From Rhizobium mayense (GTDB lineage Bacteria > Pseudomonadota > Alphaproteobacteria > Rhizobiales > Rhizobiaceae), in assembly GCF_030272705.1 (NCBI RefSeq), contig NZ_JARFYM010000038.1, positions 1-59,225 on the forward strand: DNA of 59,225 bases. Direction: 5' to 3'. A model generated the notes under the pieces. That model was not told the DNA's origin, did no database searches, and worked only from the letters and a program-made list of their open reading frames with translations. Position numbers and translations under genes: made by a program. Below are positions 1 to 8,255 of the stretch, piece after piece; the first letter of the stretch is position 1, and every line of letters begins with the position of its first letter.

Positions 1-1095
1 CCGATCCGGGTCCCACCGCCGATTTCAAGTGCGGGCATCGAACTCGCCCGCCGGGACGAGCGGATCGGCCGCCCCGGCTGGATTGAGCGCATGCATTTCG
101 CCGACGCCTGCGCCTCGCTGTGGATCGACGGCGAACTCGTCCATCTCGAAGACGTCGTCCTCCACGACGCCACCCGGGACATCCGCACCCCAACCCACGA
201 ACTCACCATCGCCCGCGACGTTCTTCGGACGCGCCGACGGATCGCTACACAATCACCTGACTGGACGTTGTCCGCAGAGGGTATCCGGACTTTGCGACAA
301 ACGTCGGACATCTCCTCGGCCGCCGCTAAGGCGAGGGAGCCCGCCGGCACCATCTGGCGCACGCTTGCCGACCTGGAAGGGGAGGGGAGCGATGGTGGTG
401 GTGCGGAAAATCTCCCGGGTGTCGACTATGCCGCCATTGATGCGCTCCTCGCCCGATCCGAAGCTGCAATCGAACAAGCCAGGAAGCCGGGCCGGGCGCA
501 GGCTGTCGCCCGCGAACGAGATCCGCTCGTCTATGATCTTGACTGGGACGAGGATGCCCGCCTCGACGAATGGCGCGGCGTGCTGCGCCAGGCGGAACAT
601 CTACCGACGGTGCTGCAGGCCATCATCGCTCTCGATGCCTGGAACGAAATTTCGGTGCTGCAGCACGCCCCCTGGCTCGGCCGGCTGCTGACGGCGTCGA
701 TCCTGCGTCAAGCCGGCGTCACGAGCGGCGTCCATCTCGCCTCCATCAATCTTGGCCTGAAAACCATCGCCGTCAATCGGCGTCGGCATCGCGACCGGGA
801 GACACGGCTGCTCGCCATCGCTCACGGTCTGATCGCGGCCGCGGAGACCGGGATAAAGGAGCATGATCGGCTGGCGCTGGCACGTACCATGATGGAGCGG
901 AAGTTGGAGGGGCGCCGGGCGTCTTCGAAGATGCCGGAGCTGGTCGAGTTGGTGATGGCAAAACCACCGGTGTCGGCCGGTATGGTAGCGAACACGCTGG
1001 ATGTGACGCCGCAGGCGGCGCGGCGGATTGTTTTGGAGCTTGGGCTAAGAGAGATGACGGGGAGGGGGAGGTTTCGCGCATGGGGAGTGCTGTAA
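1..1095 (+). CDS. DUF1612 / RHE_PE00001-family HTH protein, 5' end outside window
   Basis: The frame is open from base 1, so the start lies upstream. The visible part is about 364 residues. The segment HFADACASLWIDGELVHLED and the following DIRTPTHEL are typical of a rhizobial family (RHE_PE00001, DUF1612) that is frequent on plasmids. The C-terminal region (VSAGMVANTLDVTPQAARRI) looks like a helix-turn-helix, so a DNA-binding role is likely, but no target is known to me. The 3' end is GC-rich, and a degenerate copy of its last ~47 bases recurs at 6344-6390, downstream of the next four genes. The family assignment is from memory of the conserved N-terminal block. Confidence 0.8.
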   Translation, partial: PIRVPPPISSAGIELARRDERIGRPGWIERMHFADACASLWIDGELVHLEDVVLHDATRDIRTPTHELTIARDVLRTRRRIATQSPDWTLSAEGIRTLRQTSDISSAAAKAREPAGTIWRTLADLEGEGSDGGGAENLPGVDYAAIDALLARSEAAIEQARKPGRAQAVARERDPLVYDLDWDEDARLDEWRGVLRQAEHLPTVLQAIIALDAWNEISVLQHAPWLGRLLTASILRQAGVTSGVHLASINLGLKTIAVNRRRHRDRETRLLAIAHGLIAAAETGIKEHDRLALARTMMERKLEGRRASSKMPELVELVMAKPPVSAGMVANTLDVTPQAARRIVLELGLREMTGRGRFRAWGVL

Positions 1096-1293
1096 TCAAA
1101 CGTGTTTTGATGCAACGTTGCGTTCCCAAAAATTCATCTCTGCTTTCCGGGGAATTGATGTCCGGTACAATACCGGATTGCATTTTGGATTAACAATATC
1201 TGGGCAATGTCCTACCGGCGTTCGCAACACCCTATGCGCTTCGCGATGGGTAACGCGTCTTCACCAGGGCATAGAGTACCGAGGAAATCATCA

Positions 1294-2687
1294 ATGTCGA
1301 TCCCAACTTACACACTTGAAGAACTGGAATCTATATTCGGCCGGATGGATCCGGAGAGACTCTTCTTCATCCGTTCGGGGTCAGACCTCGAACCAGAAAC
1401 CTTTGACGCCCTAATCTGCAAAATTGCATTGAGTTACGATCCTGCAAGCCGGTTGCAGAATCTCGAATACCTGCTTTTGATTCTCCACGAGGCGCGTGCC
1501 ACTGACCAAGAAAGGTTTTTGATAGAAGTCTACCTACCCTGGGTCTCGATCCAACGATCCATGAAGAACCAAATGATCAGAATATCTGAGGAATTTTCTC
1601 GCCTTAGTGAGCTTGATGTCTGTTCAGAATCCGATACCGCGCATATCGCGACGAAAATTTATCGACCTTTGGTTGCCGATGTGCTGGATCCCTACCTTTC
1701 GCTTGTTATGGCATGCTATCAATTCAAAGAGGGCAAGTACGTTAACATCCACGAAACAGATGTTGGACAGGGAGAGCGAAGCAAAGCAGAATATTTGGCG
1801 GCGCGGATCAAAGAAGGTGGCGGTCCTGTCGACTTTCTAAGCGGGTATGACCCCATTGTCCGAAATGCTCTGTCACATGGGGGAAGCAGCGGGGTAGTTT
1901 ATGAGAAAAATTCCGTTCTGTTCAGGAATATCAAGCGGCAAGTTCCTCCAATCGTCACCACCAGAAGATGGACGCATGACGAGCTCACATCAACGTCCTA
2001 AAGCTACTTGAAGTTTGCATGGCAATCGACGCGGCAGTGGAGGTTTTTGGAATAGACTGCGCCGAAATCCTCTCCGCGCCTGAAATGTATCAGCACGTAG
2101 CGTTTTATGTGCTCGACAAGGCGTCACAGCTATCAATAAAGGCCGAGGGCAACCGGTGGCTCGAACCGATCCGTTCGTCCGAAGGGCTCACCGATAAAGA
2201 GCGTTTGGATCTACTTGGGAAAATCGTGTTCGCCGAATGTGCTAAGCGATCCATGCCTTGCATTTCCATAGCCTACAGTATCGAGCATAAAGCGGTTTCC
2301 GTCCAAGTTCCCGTCGACTTGGTCGCGACGACAGATGCGGAAATCCAAGATCAGGCAATCCAACTGATCCGCTACTCTGTGGTCGCGAGAGCGGTCTTAG
2401 GTTCCCTCTTTGAGCGTTACCAGGTCGTCGCCAAATTCGGAGACCTCCTTTCGATCACCGTCGAAATTCCGTATCATTCGATTGTTCACTGTGATGCCGA
2501 GGAAGCGGGACTCATCGATCTGATCGCTGACGCGAAGATCTTCACCAACGATGGAACAGTAAGCATTTCCATTGATGAAGTGCAGGCAAGAGCCATGGAG
2601 GACCAGCGTCTCGGTCCAAAGTTTCCCAGGAGGACGAAGAAGGATGACGGGCAGCTTCCGTCGGATGCGGACGATGAAAAGTCCTGA
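1294..2687 (+). pseudogene. HEPN-like protein split by a frameshift near 1985-2001
   Basis: Two plus-strand reading frames abut. The first runs 1294-2001 (ATG 1294, GAGG ten bases upstream, 235 residues) and ends ...WTHDELTSTS. The second frame is open from 1980, and its first ATG at 2019 would give 222 residues. Read from 1980 it continues HINVLKLLEVCMAIDAAVEVF, which is helical and fits directly after WTHDEL. A single one-base lesion around 1987-1990 would join them into one protein of about 463 residues. The first half carries RNALSH near its C-terminus (from about base 1861), which matches the Rx4H motif of HEPN ribonuclease-like domains. No family was recognised for the second half. It could also be two translationally coupled genes. 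It sits next to another HEPN-like operon, which suggests a conflict role. Confidence 0.5.
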
Positions 2688-3013
2688 GATTCTGCACGAG
2701 ACGCAGAGTGTCATCGAAGTTCCGCACTGACCAATCCGCCGGCATCGCAACTGGCGAATTCAAGTTGTAGCAAGATCGAATAGTGCCATTTTGCTGCTTG
2801 AAGTGCGGGTTTCGGAAAAGCCCGGACAGGGTTTCCGGTAATCTCCACCAACACACAGCCAAGCATGAATCCCCAATCATGTCCGGCGGCGTATCGGCTC
2901 TTGAAAAAGCGGTCCACTCTCTCAAGGCGCATCGTTGTTGCAAATCACGTCAGTGTGACATCACCGGCCCAGTTCCGTGCGAAAACCAACAGGTGTGGTC
3001 ATGGTTTCCGGTT
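2688..3013. other. Intergenic stretch between convergent genes
   Basis: About 326 bases between the plus-strand HEPN-like reading frame and the minus-strand ATPase. Short frames exist on both strands (for example minus 2711-2932), but none has a convincing start signal or recognisable motif. It may hold remnants of an older insertion. No terminator hairpin with a T-run was identified. Confidence 0.4.
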
Positions 3014-4465
3014 TCAGCTGCGTCGAGGAACTGCAACGCCGCCTTTGCGCAGAATCCCCGCTTCGACGCGAAAAATATCTGGAACGTTGATCTTGCCGTT
3101 CGCGCGCTCTTCCATCACGGCAATACTGGTCATGGTTGCCAGGAGCATGGCTGGGCTATCCTCGATAAACATGCCGATCGGTGCGAGAAAGCCGCTTCCG
3201 ACCGACTGATCAAGGATTTGGTCCGTCACTTTATGGTTGGCCCAAAGATCGAAAAGATCTGTCCTCGCGATTGGCACAAACTGCCGCCTCAGTGGCTCCA
3301 GGGCCAGATCGATCCACGGATAGTCCTCGCGAAGTTCTGTCAGCCGAGCACTCGATGCGCGCCGAACGCCCTCGCTCAGCCCGAGATGGTCTACCGCCTG
3401 ACCTTGCGGCGCTGGCACGTGGTCGGCTGCGGTTTTCCAGGCCGTCAGAAAGGTTCGGGGAGAGCAGTTGTTCGCGGCGTCGCCGAGATGCAGGGGCACC
3501 CAGGTATAGACGCGCCCCCGCTTTCGGTGGCGGCCCATGTATTCGCCGGCGATAGCAGTAACGAGCATCGCTTGACCATCAAGCGAAGCGACGTTTAGCC
3601 GGCCCTCGCTGGGCAGGGCGAAGGGAATATTCAGTCGAGCGGCCAACTCTTCGAGCGTCGTTCGCGCGGTGGCGTTCCGCAACAATTCGAAGAAGACCAG
3701 GCCATAAAGCTCGTGCGGATGCCAGGCAAGATCCACACGGTCATTGCGGATCTTTGAACTATCGGGGAAGGTAAAGAGTTCGGAATCGGCAAACTGATCG
3801 ACCCGCATAAACACTTTGGCTCGGATGGAGCGGAAGGACTGCAGTCCCACGACCGTAACCAGAAGTCCCTTGGTGAGAGCTCTGATAATGCCCCAGTTAT
3901 GAGCGAGCCGGTCGAGCGCGTCAAAAACTATCAGAAGGGATCCGCCATCGATCGAAAGTTGATCGTCCAAGACGCTGAGCTCTTCGGCGTAAAGCCCTGG
4001 GTGCGCTGTGAGCTCCGTCAATACGTCCGTGAAGCTATGTTTGGAAGCGTCGGGACGGAGCATGCGGACGGCGCGTAGAATTACTGTCCGCCAGATCACT
4101 TCTGGAGCATGCCCCTTGCTGTGGGCGGCAAGGATCTGCTCAACGGTTGACGCAATGGCACCGAGTTTCACTGACCCGTTAAAGCCAATGACGACATTAG
4201 TTTTCGCCACTGATGGAAAGGAATAGGCATGTGCAAGTCGTTCCCGAATGGCCGGATTGGTCAAGGCGTGGGTCCAGAAGCTTTTTCCCACGCCGCGGTT
4301 CCCGATGACGAGCTGCCGCCTGAGGTCGAGCACGCCCCGATGCCCTTCCGGAAAGAAGACACGATCGACCTCGATCGTCTCATTTGGCCTGACGCTCGGA
4401 GAGATTTCGAAACCGGCCATTGCCGCGCGTACCGCCGGCACATCAAATTCGAACGCCTGGTTCAT
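3014..4465 (-). CDS. P-loop ATPase, third gene of the HEPN/ParA-like operon
   Basis: 483 residues. A Walker A motif GNRGVGKS lies at residues 55-62, and a Walker B-like segment LLIVFDALDRLA lies near residue 175, so this is an ATP-binding protein of the AAA/STAND/KAP type rather than a transporter ATPase. No membrane segments are evident, so it is probably cytoplasmic. The start ATG overlaps the stop of the ParA-like gene by four bases (ATGA), indicating translational coupling. The C-terminal ~200 residues have no motif I recognise and could sense a partner or trigger. Coupling with a ParA-like protein and a HEPN-like protein suggests a three-component conflict or defence module; that is inference. 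Exact family not recognised. Confidence 0.7.
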   Translation of the reverse strand: MNQAFEFDVPAVRAAMAGFEISPSVRPNETIEVDRVFFPEGHRGVLDLRRQLVIGNRGVGKSFWTHALTNPAIRERLAHAYSFPSVAKTNVVIGFNGSVKLGAIASTVEQILAAHSKGHAPEVIWRTVILRAVRMLRPDASKHSFTDVLTELTAHPGLYAEELSVLDDQLSIDGGSLLIVFDALDRLAHNWGIIRALTKGLLVTVVGLQSFRSIRAKVFMRVDQFADSELFTFPDSSKIRNDRVDLAWHPHELYGLVFFELLRNATARTTLEELAARLNIPFALPSEGRLNVASLDGQAMLVTAIAGEYMGRHRKRGRVYTWVPLHLGDAANNCSPRTFLTAWKTAADHVPAPQGQAVDHLGLSEGVRRASSARLTELREDYPWIDLALEPLRRQFVPIARTDLFDLWANHKVTDQILDQSVGSGFLAPIGMFIEDSPAMLLATMTSIAVMEERANGKINVPDIFRVEAGILRKGGVAVPRRS

Positions 4466-5814
4466 GACCCCAATGCCCCATTCTCATCGACATGTGTCTG
4501 GATGATTGCGTCTATGCCATCGAGAAACGGCCGATAGGTCTGCTCGTAGAAACTTGCCGTCAGCTGGTTCGGTGCGTGAACGGGATCGAAGTCGACCATG
4601 CCGGCATTGAACGGAATGACGAGTGGCCAATGGGGTGCGGTGTTATCATCAATATCGAAACTGATCGCGTCCGGGTCGGTTTCCCCGCCAAGATCCGCGT
4701 CGTACAGATTTTCCGCAAACAGATCATAAAGCTCGTCCCTGTAGCGCGAAGCGGTGTTAGGTTCGAGGCTCGCTTTGGCATAGACCGCTTTCAGAAGGAA
4801 ACGCCATTCGGCTGATTGGCCAGCATCTTTATCCCGTTCGGCAAGAAGTTTCAGTCCTGCAAAAAGTGCACTATAACCCTGAATGGTCTGCCTTTGCGCC
4901 GTTCCGAACAAAAGTGTCGTTGCCCCGAGGCCAAGGATAGCGGGTGCGGCCAGTTCCGAAAGTCCAGCTCTGCTGTCGATCAGCACGACGTCGTAGTTGT
5001 TGCGCCGGGTAAAGCGGGAAATCATCGTGGCAATCTGTGTGGCGACCGTGATCGCCCCGCCATCGGCCTCTAGGTCGTCGATCATCGCCCTGGAAAGCTT
5101 CGCAAGCATGTTGGCAGGCTGCTCGATTGCCGACCGTCCCAAGGCCGGCAGCACGTCAACACGACCGCCTCCAGGTTCCGTCAACGCGCTGACGCCGATA
5201 AAATCGTCGAGCAGCCCATCGGGAACTCCACCGATCCCGTTTTCAACCAGGAAGTCGAGGGAACCAAATAGGGGTGTCCTGTCGGCATCGAGAAGAAGAT
5301 CGCCCAGCCCAGGTGCTTCGAGATCAAGGTCAATCATCAATACGTTTTTGTTACGGCGGGCAAGATCGGAGGCAGTAATAGCAAGGGCAGTCGATCGCCC
5401 GACGCCGCCTTTGAGGCTGGCAAATACAATCCTGGCTGGACCCTCCGCCTCCGCCCTCGGATCATCGAGCCAAGCCGAGCCAACGATGCGGCGATCGAGC
5501 AAACGTATCGTCCGCCCTTCGACATGAAAGGGGAATACTGCCGAATCTTTCAGCACTCGCGCAGCGCCCGGCTCATCACCAAAGGCGAGCACCCGTTCTT
5601 GCTGGGCATAGGCGCCTATGGATCCGACCAACTTTTTCTCAAGGGGCTCACGATCTCCGGCCGGTGCAGCGCCAGCGCTGACGAAGCTCAGCCGTCCGTT
5701 CGCATCGCGAAGAACGAGGCCATCGCGCAGAACCTCATCGCCCAGCGCCTCAGCGATCGCGCTCACGAAACGCGGCAATGCTGCATCAAAGAAGATTGCT
5801 TCAGTCGAGTTCAT
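4462..5814 (-). CDS. ParA/MinD-like ATPase with variant P-loop KGGVGRST
   Basis: 450 residues. After an N-terminal region of ~125 residues comes a deviant Walker A, KGGVGRST (residues 135-142), then MIDLDLEAPGL (160-170) and a Walker B-like VVLIDSRAGLSELA (~286-299). The first lysine typical of ParA/MinD/ArsA is kept, but the P-loop lysine is replaced by arginine, which may slow or alter hydrolysis. A C-terminal extension of ~100 residues is not part of ordinary ParA. There is no parB-like gene or centromere-like repeat nearby, so plasmid partition is unlikely. It overlaps both neighbours by four bases (4462-4465 and 5811-5814) and probably acts with them. Confidence 0.75.
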   Translation of the reverse strand: MNSTEAIFFDAALPRFVSAIAEALGDEVLRDGLVLRDANGRLSFVSAGAAPAGDREPLEKKLVGSIGAYAQQERVLAFGDEPGAARVLKDSAVFPFHVEGRTIRLLDRRIVGSAWLDDPRAEAEGPARIVFASLKGGVGRSTALAITASDLARRNKNVLMIDLDLEAPGLGDLLLDADRTPLFGSLDFLVENGIGGVPDGLLDDFIGVSALTEPGGGRVDVLPALGRSAIEQPANMLAKLSRAMIDDLEADGGAITVATQIATMISRFTRRNNYDVVLIDSRAGLSELAAPAILGLGATTLLFGTAQRQTIQGYSALFAGLKLLAERDKDAGQSAEWRFLLKAVYAKASLEPNTASRYRDELYDLFAENLYDADLGGETDPDAISFDIDDNTAPHWPLVIPFNAGMVDFDPVHAPNQLTASFYEQTYRPFLDGIDAIIQTHVDENGALGS

Positions 5815-6275
5815 GCGATGTCCATCCGTTGGACTAGGTCCTCTGCACTCGTCTTCCAGGCGTCAACCCAGGTCAGCTGTATATCGTCGGTAGGGGCGTA
5901 GCGCATGTCCGTATCCCAGTTTTGGAAAAGTTGCGATTGCTCAGCCAGTTTGACAAGTTCCCCAGCCCTTCGTCCTTTCGCAGAGTCAAGGAGTAGTGTC
6001 TTCAACGCCGGGAAATGTGCAAAGAAGGGATCGCTTCTGCGCTCTTCCTTGGATAGCTGAGCCATGCCGCTATTGCGCATGGCTGCCTTGAGCGCAAGTT
6101 CGCCGGCCAAGCCGAAAAGATAACCGGCCACTGCCTTGCAGCCGGGCTGGTCTCCGGCCGCCGATGTCTCGTAAAGCCGTTGCGCCGACCTGAGGTGGCG
6201 CCGCGCTGCACTGATAAGGTCTTGCCTATAGGCCATTCTCGCTCTCGCTTTGCCGGCCAACCGATACATGTTCAT
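5811..6275 (-). CDS. Small HEPN-like protein, first gene of the operon
   Basis: 154 residues from the first ATG; an internal ATG at 6236 (MAYRQDLISAARRHL) is an equally plausible start, since neither has a strong Shine-Dalgarno. The helical pattern (ARRHLRSAQRLYE, then GYLFGLAGELALKAAMR) is typical of HEPN-superfamily proteins, many of which are RNases or toxins, or partner nucleotidyltransferases. RSDPFFAH (about residues 80-87) fits a loose R-x6-H signature; I cannot be sure it is catalytic. The stop overlaps the ParA-like start by four bases, so the three genes are coupled. If it is an RNase, the two ATPases might control it. Family call is moderate. Confidence 0.55.
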   Translation of the reverse strand: MNMYRLAGKARARMAYRQDLISAARRHLRSAQRLYETSAAGDQPGCKAVAGYLFGLAGELALKAAMRNSGMAQLSKEERRSDPFFAHFPALKTLLLDSAKGRRAGELVKLAEQSQLFQNWDTDMRYAPTDDIQLTWVDAWKTSAEDLVQRMDIA

Positions 6276-6343
6276 TGCGCGCCGTCAATGCCTTGCCGCA
6301 CAACCGAGAAACCGTGGGTATGCGAGTATCGAAGTTAATATGG

Positions 6344-6390
6344 TGAGAGATGGTGGGGAGGGGAGGTTTCGGACGTGAGGCGTGATTTAG
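6344..6390 (+). repeat. Degenerate copy of the 3' end of the DUF1612 gene
   Basis: The stretch (GAGAGATG, GGGGAGGGG, AGGTTTCG, then GTGAGGCGTGAT) aligns with 1049-1095, the end of the DUF1612-like gene, with a few substitutions and a one-base gap. The two copies bracket the ~5.2 kb segment with the frameshifted HEPN-like gene and the HEPN/ParA/ATPase operon. This could be a target duplication, a recombination scar or the tail of a lost second gene copy. The rest of 6276-6513 shows no gene. Confidence 0.6.
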
Positions 6391-6513
6391 CTTCGACGGC
6401 CAACGTGGGTTTGGTGTGGACGCTCAATCAGGCAGCTCGGCAGACAGTCCCTGCTTAACCTGTAAAAAAGAAATGTGGGACCCGGAAGCTGGGCGCCTAT
6501 CAAAAGGAGGCTG

Positions 6514-6981
6514 TCACTTCAATTCCTGGGGAAGATCGCTCCAATTCACCAGCTTGATATTGTCTCGCGACACCCAATCGGGATTTGAAGCCGGCGCCTT
6601 CCCGCGCGGATGCACGCCAACCACCTTTTTGCCCTGGCGTAAGCTTTCCTCAACTTCCCACGTGACCCATTTGCTTTGCTTCGTGCTATCGGAGACGTAT
6701 ACTACGCAGACAGACGACCGCTGAATACGTTCGGATATTTTCTCCTTGATATAAGCCGCCCGGTCGCTGTCGTATGGCTCGCGCACGGAGTGGTCGTTAA
6801 ATTCGATATCGCTGTTCTCATTTTTCGCGTGTGCACGGAGGAGATTCACCTCGTCCATATCCTCGGTCGCGAAACTTATGAACACGTTGCGCTTGCCTCC
6901 TTGCAACGCCTGCTTGGCCTTTTCCTCAAGACTGCGAATGTCGCCAAGACGGCTCCAGCTTCCGCCGCTGCCTCCTCCCAT
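6514..6981 (-). CDS. Small TIR-domain protein (DUF1863/ThsB-like) with Gly-rich N-terminus
   Basis: 155 residues. From residue ~30, KRNVFISFATEDMDEVNLLR matches the first strand and helix of MTH538/DUF1863 TIR-like domains, the fold of Thoeris ThsB. SSVCVVYVSDST and KWVTWEVEESLRQGKKVVGV follow, with a WxxxE arrangement (W105, E109) like TIR NADases and cyclases. TIR proteins of this type cleave NAD+ or make NAD-derived signals. The N-terminus MGGGSGGSWSRLGD is unusual: a flexible glycine tail outside the fold. The ATG directly follows the QueC-like gene's TAA, with GAGGAGG just upstream, so the two are coupled. It is the last gene of the minus operon. The glycine tail is a candidate modification site for the neighbouring enzymes (inference). 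Confidence 0.85.
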   Translation of the reverse strand: MGGGSGGSWSRLGDIRSLEEKAKQALQGGKRNVFISFATEDMDEVNLLRAHAKNENSDIEFNDHSVREPYDSDRAAYIKEKISERIQRSSVCVVYVSDSTKQSKWVTWEVEESLRQGKKVVGVHPRGKAPASNPDWVSRDNIKLVNWSDLPQELK

Positions 6982-7572
6982 TTACGCCTCCTCGATCTTG
7001 AATTCGTTACAAGCGATACAATTTCCGCAGGGCTCTTCGTCGCCCATATGGCAGGAATAAGTCCCCTCAATGCCCTTCATCCGCGCGAGGGCGATCACTT
7101 CATCCTTGTGGAAAGACGCCAAGGGCGCAAGCACCCGGATCTGTCGGCCCATGATACGTCCGATAAGACTTTCTGCTTCCCTAAGAAAACCCGAAGTCTG
7201 GTCCGGGAAAAGGGCCGTCTCCTCGTGCAACAAACCAATCGAGACTGCGTCGGCTCCCACCTTGAACGCGTGCGCCGACGCCACCAGCAAGAACAGCATG
7301 TTCCGACCCGGGGTGAAGGCGTCCTCGATGATATGCTGGCTCGGATCCGTGAGACCCGAGCGGATTAGCGCACCATACCCCGCTAGATTAGCGATCTCCA
7401 GGTTATTCAACGAAAGCTTCGTCATCGCGCGTTTGCAGGCCCTGAGCTCACGCTCCAGGGCCCTTTGGCCGTAATTTACGAAGAGGGGATGGATAAGTAG
7501 CCCTTCTTCCTTGGCCAGGTATGTGACGAGCGTCGAGTCCAATCCGCCGGAAACCAATGTCACGACGCTCAT
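6982..7572 (-). CDS. QueC-like 7-cyano-7-deazaguanine synthase homologue
   Basis: 196 residues from ATG 7572, chosen because it overlaps the upstream stop as ATGA and puts the PP-loop at residues 8-13 (SGGLDS). Other QueC landmarks are FVNYGQR (31-37), TPGRNMLF (87-94) and a C-terminal zinc site C174, C182, C185, C188 (CHMGDEEPCGNCIAC). Canonical QueC converts 7-carboxy-7-deazaguanine to preQ0 using ATP and ammonia. No queD, queE or queF is nearby, so it is not part of a queuosine operon. It lies among TGT-like, OGG-like and TIR genes, as in type IV CBASS, where a QueC-like protein is reported to help modify a protein N-terminus with a deazaguanine. A similar role is likely here. Confidence 0.88.
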   Translation of the reverse strand: MSVVTLVSGGLDSTLVTYLAKEEGLLIHPLFVNYGQRALERELRACKRAMTKLSLNNLEIANLAGYGALIRSGLTDPSQHIIEDAFTPGRNMLFLLVASAHAFKVGADAVSIGLLHEETALFPDQTSGFLREAESLIGRIMGRQIRVLAPLASFHKDEVIALARMKGIEGTYSCHMGDEEPCGNCIACNEFKIEEA

Positions 7573-8255
7573 GCACAAATCTCCTGTCTTTTGAATACGC
7601 GCATGACGATCCAAATCGCCCAGTCCATGAGGCCAACCGCCATCCCCAGTCCCGAAGCATAATTTTTCAGTATCTCTTCGCGCCGCGAATATCCGTTCAA
7701 GTTGGATAAGCCCGATGAGTCCTTGGAGCCAAGGCCGATCTCGCTCATGTAGTCTAGCACATGCCTATCCAAAACCGCCAAGCCATACGTTATCCCGGTG
7801 TTTCGCAGAAACATGCTAGCTTGTTTTGGCCCCATTCCCGCGGCGTGCGCGACGAACCATCGACGCGCGTCCGCGGCATCGAGGAACCCCTCCAGGAGAC
7901 CGGACAGCCCTTGAGCCTTGGCGTGAACAGCGCGATGCGTTGAGGCCAGCTGCTGTGCCTTTGCCTGAGGAAACCGATACCGTTGATGCCTGTCGCCAAC
8001 CATCAGCGTCGATCTTAAGGTGTTTTCGAGAGTGTCAACGCAGACCGGCGCGCGACCTAGCAAGTGCCCTTTTTCCTCCAAGAGCTCCGCCGCCGCCACG
8101 GCCAGCGGATATTTGACCTGGCTGCTCAATATGCAACACGACAACTCTTTCCAAAGAACGGTTTCGCTTGTCTTGGCCTCGGAGGAAGCCACCCGGCGCT
8201 GTATTTCCGGATAAATGCACACGACAGCTTGTTCCAGTCGTCCAGCGTGGGTCAT
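7569..8255 (-). CDS. OGG-like DNA glycosylase/lyase (HhH-GPD fold)
   Basis: 228 residues. The block GMGPKQASMFLRNTGI followed by LAVLDRHVLDYM is the helix-hairpin-helix region of the 8-oxoguanine DNA glycosylase/AP lyase family (archaeal Ogg2 type), with K144 and D163 in the positions of the catalytic lysine and aspartate. WKELSCCILSSQVK (35-48) matches the N-terminal helix of the same family. It overlaps the TIR-TGT gene by four bases (8252-8255) and the QueC-like gene by four (7569-7572). OGG-like proteins accompany QueC- and TGT-like ones in type IV CBASS operons. Here it might excise or recognise a guanine-like base rather than act in general repair (inference). Ordinary housekeeping repair is unlikely given the operon. 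Confidence 0.82.
   Translation of the reverse strand: MTHAGRLEQAVVCIYPEIQRRVASSEAKTSETVLWKELSCCILSSQVKYPLAVAAAELLEEKGHLLGRAPVCVDTLENTLRSTLMVGDRHQRYRFPQAKAQQLASTHRAVHAKAQGLSGLLEGFLDAADARRWFVAHAAGMGPKQASMFLRNTGITYGLAVLDRHVLDYMSEIGLGSKDSSGLSNLNGYSRREEILKNYASGLGMAVGLMDWAIWIVMRVFKRQEICA

Noticed and set aside
4462..5814. ParA-like gene as a plasmid partition or replication locus
   Set aside because: There is no parB, repABC gene or iteron array nearby; the P-loop is a variant and the gene is coupled to HEPN-like and ATPase genes.
6982..7572. QueC-like gene as part of ordinary queuosine biosynthesis
   Set aside because: queD, queE, queF and a zinc-type tgt are absent, and the gene overlaps an OGG-like gene and abuts a TIR gene.
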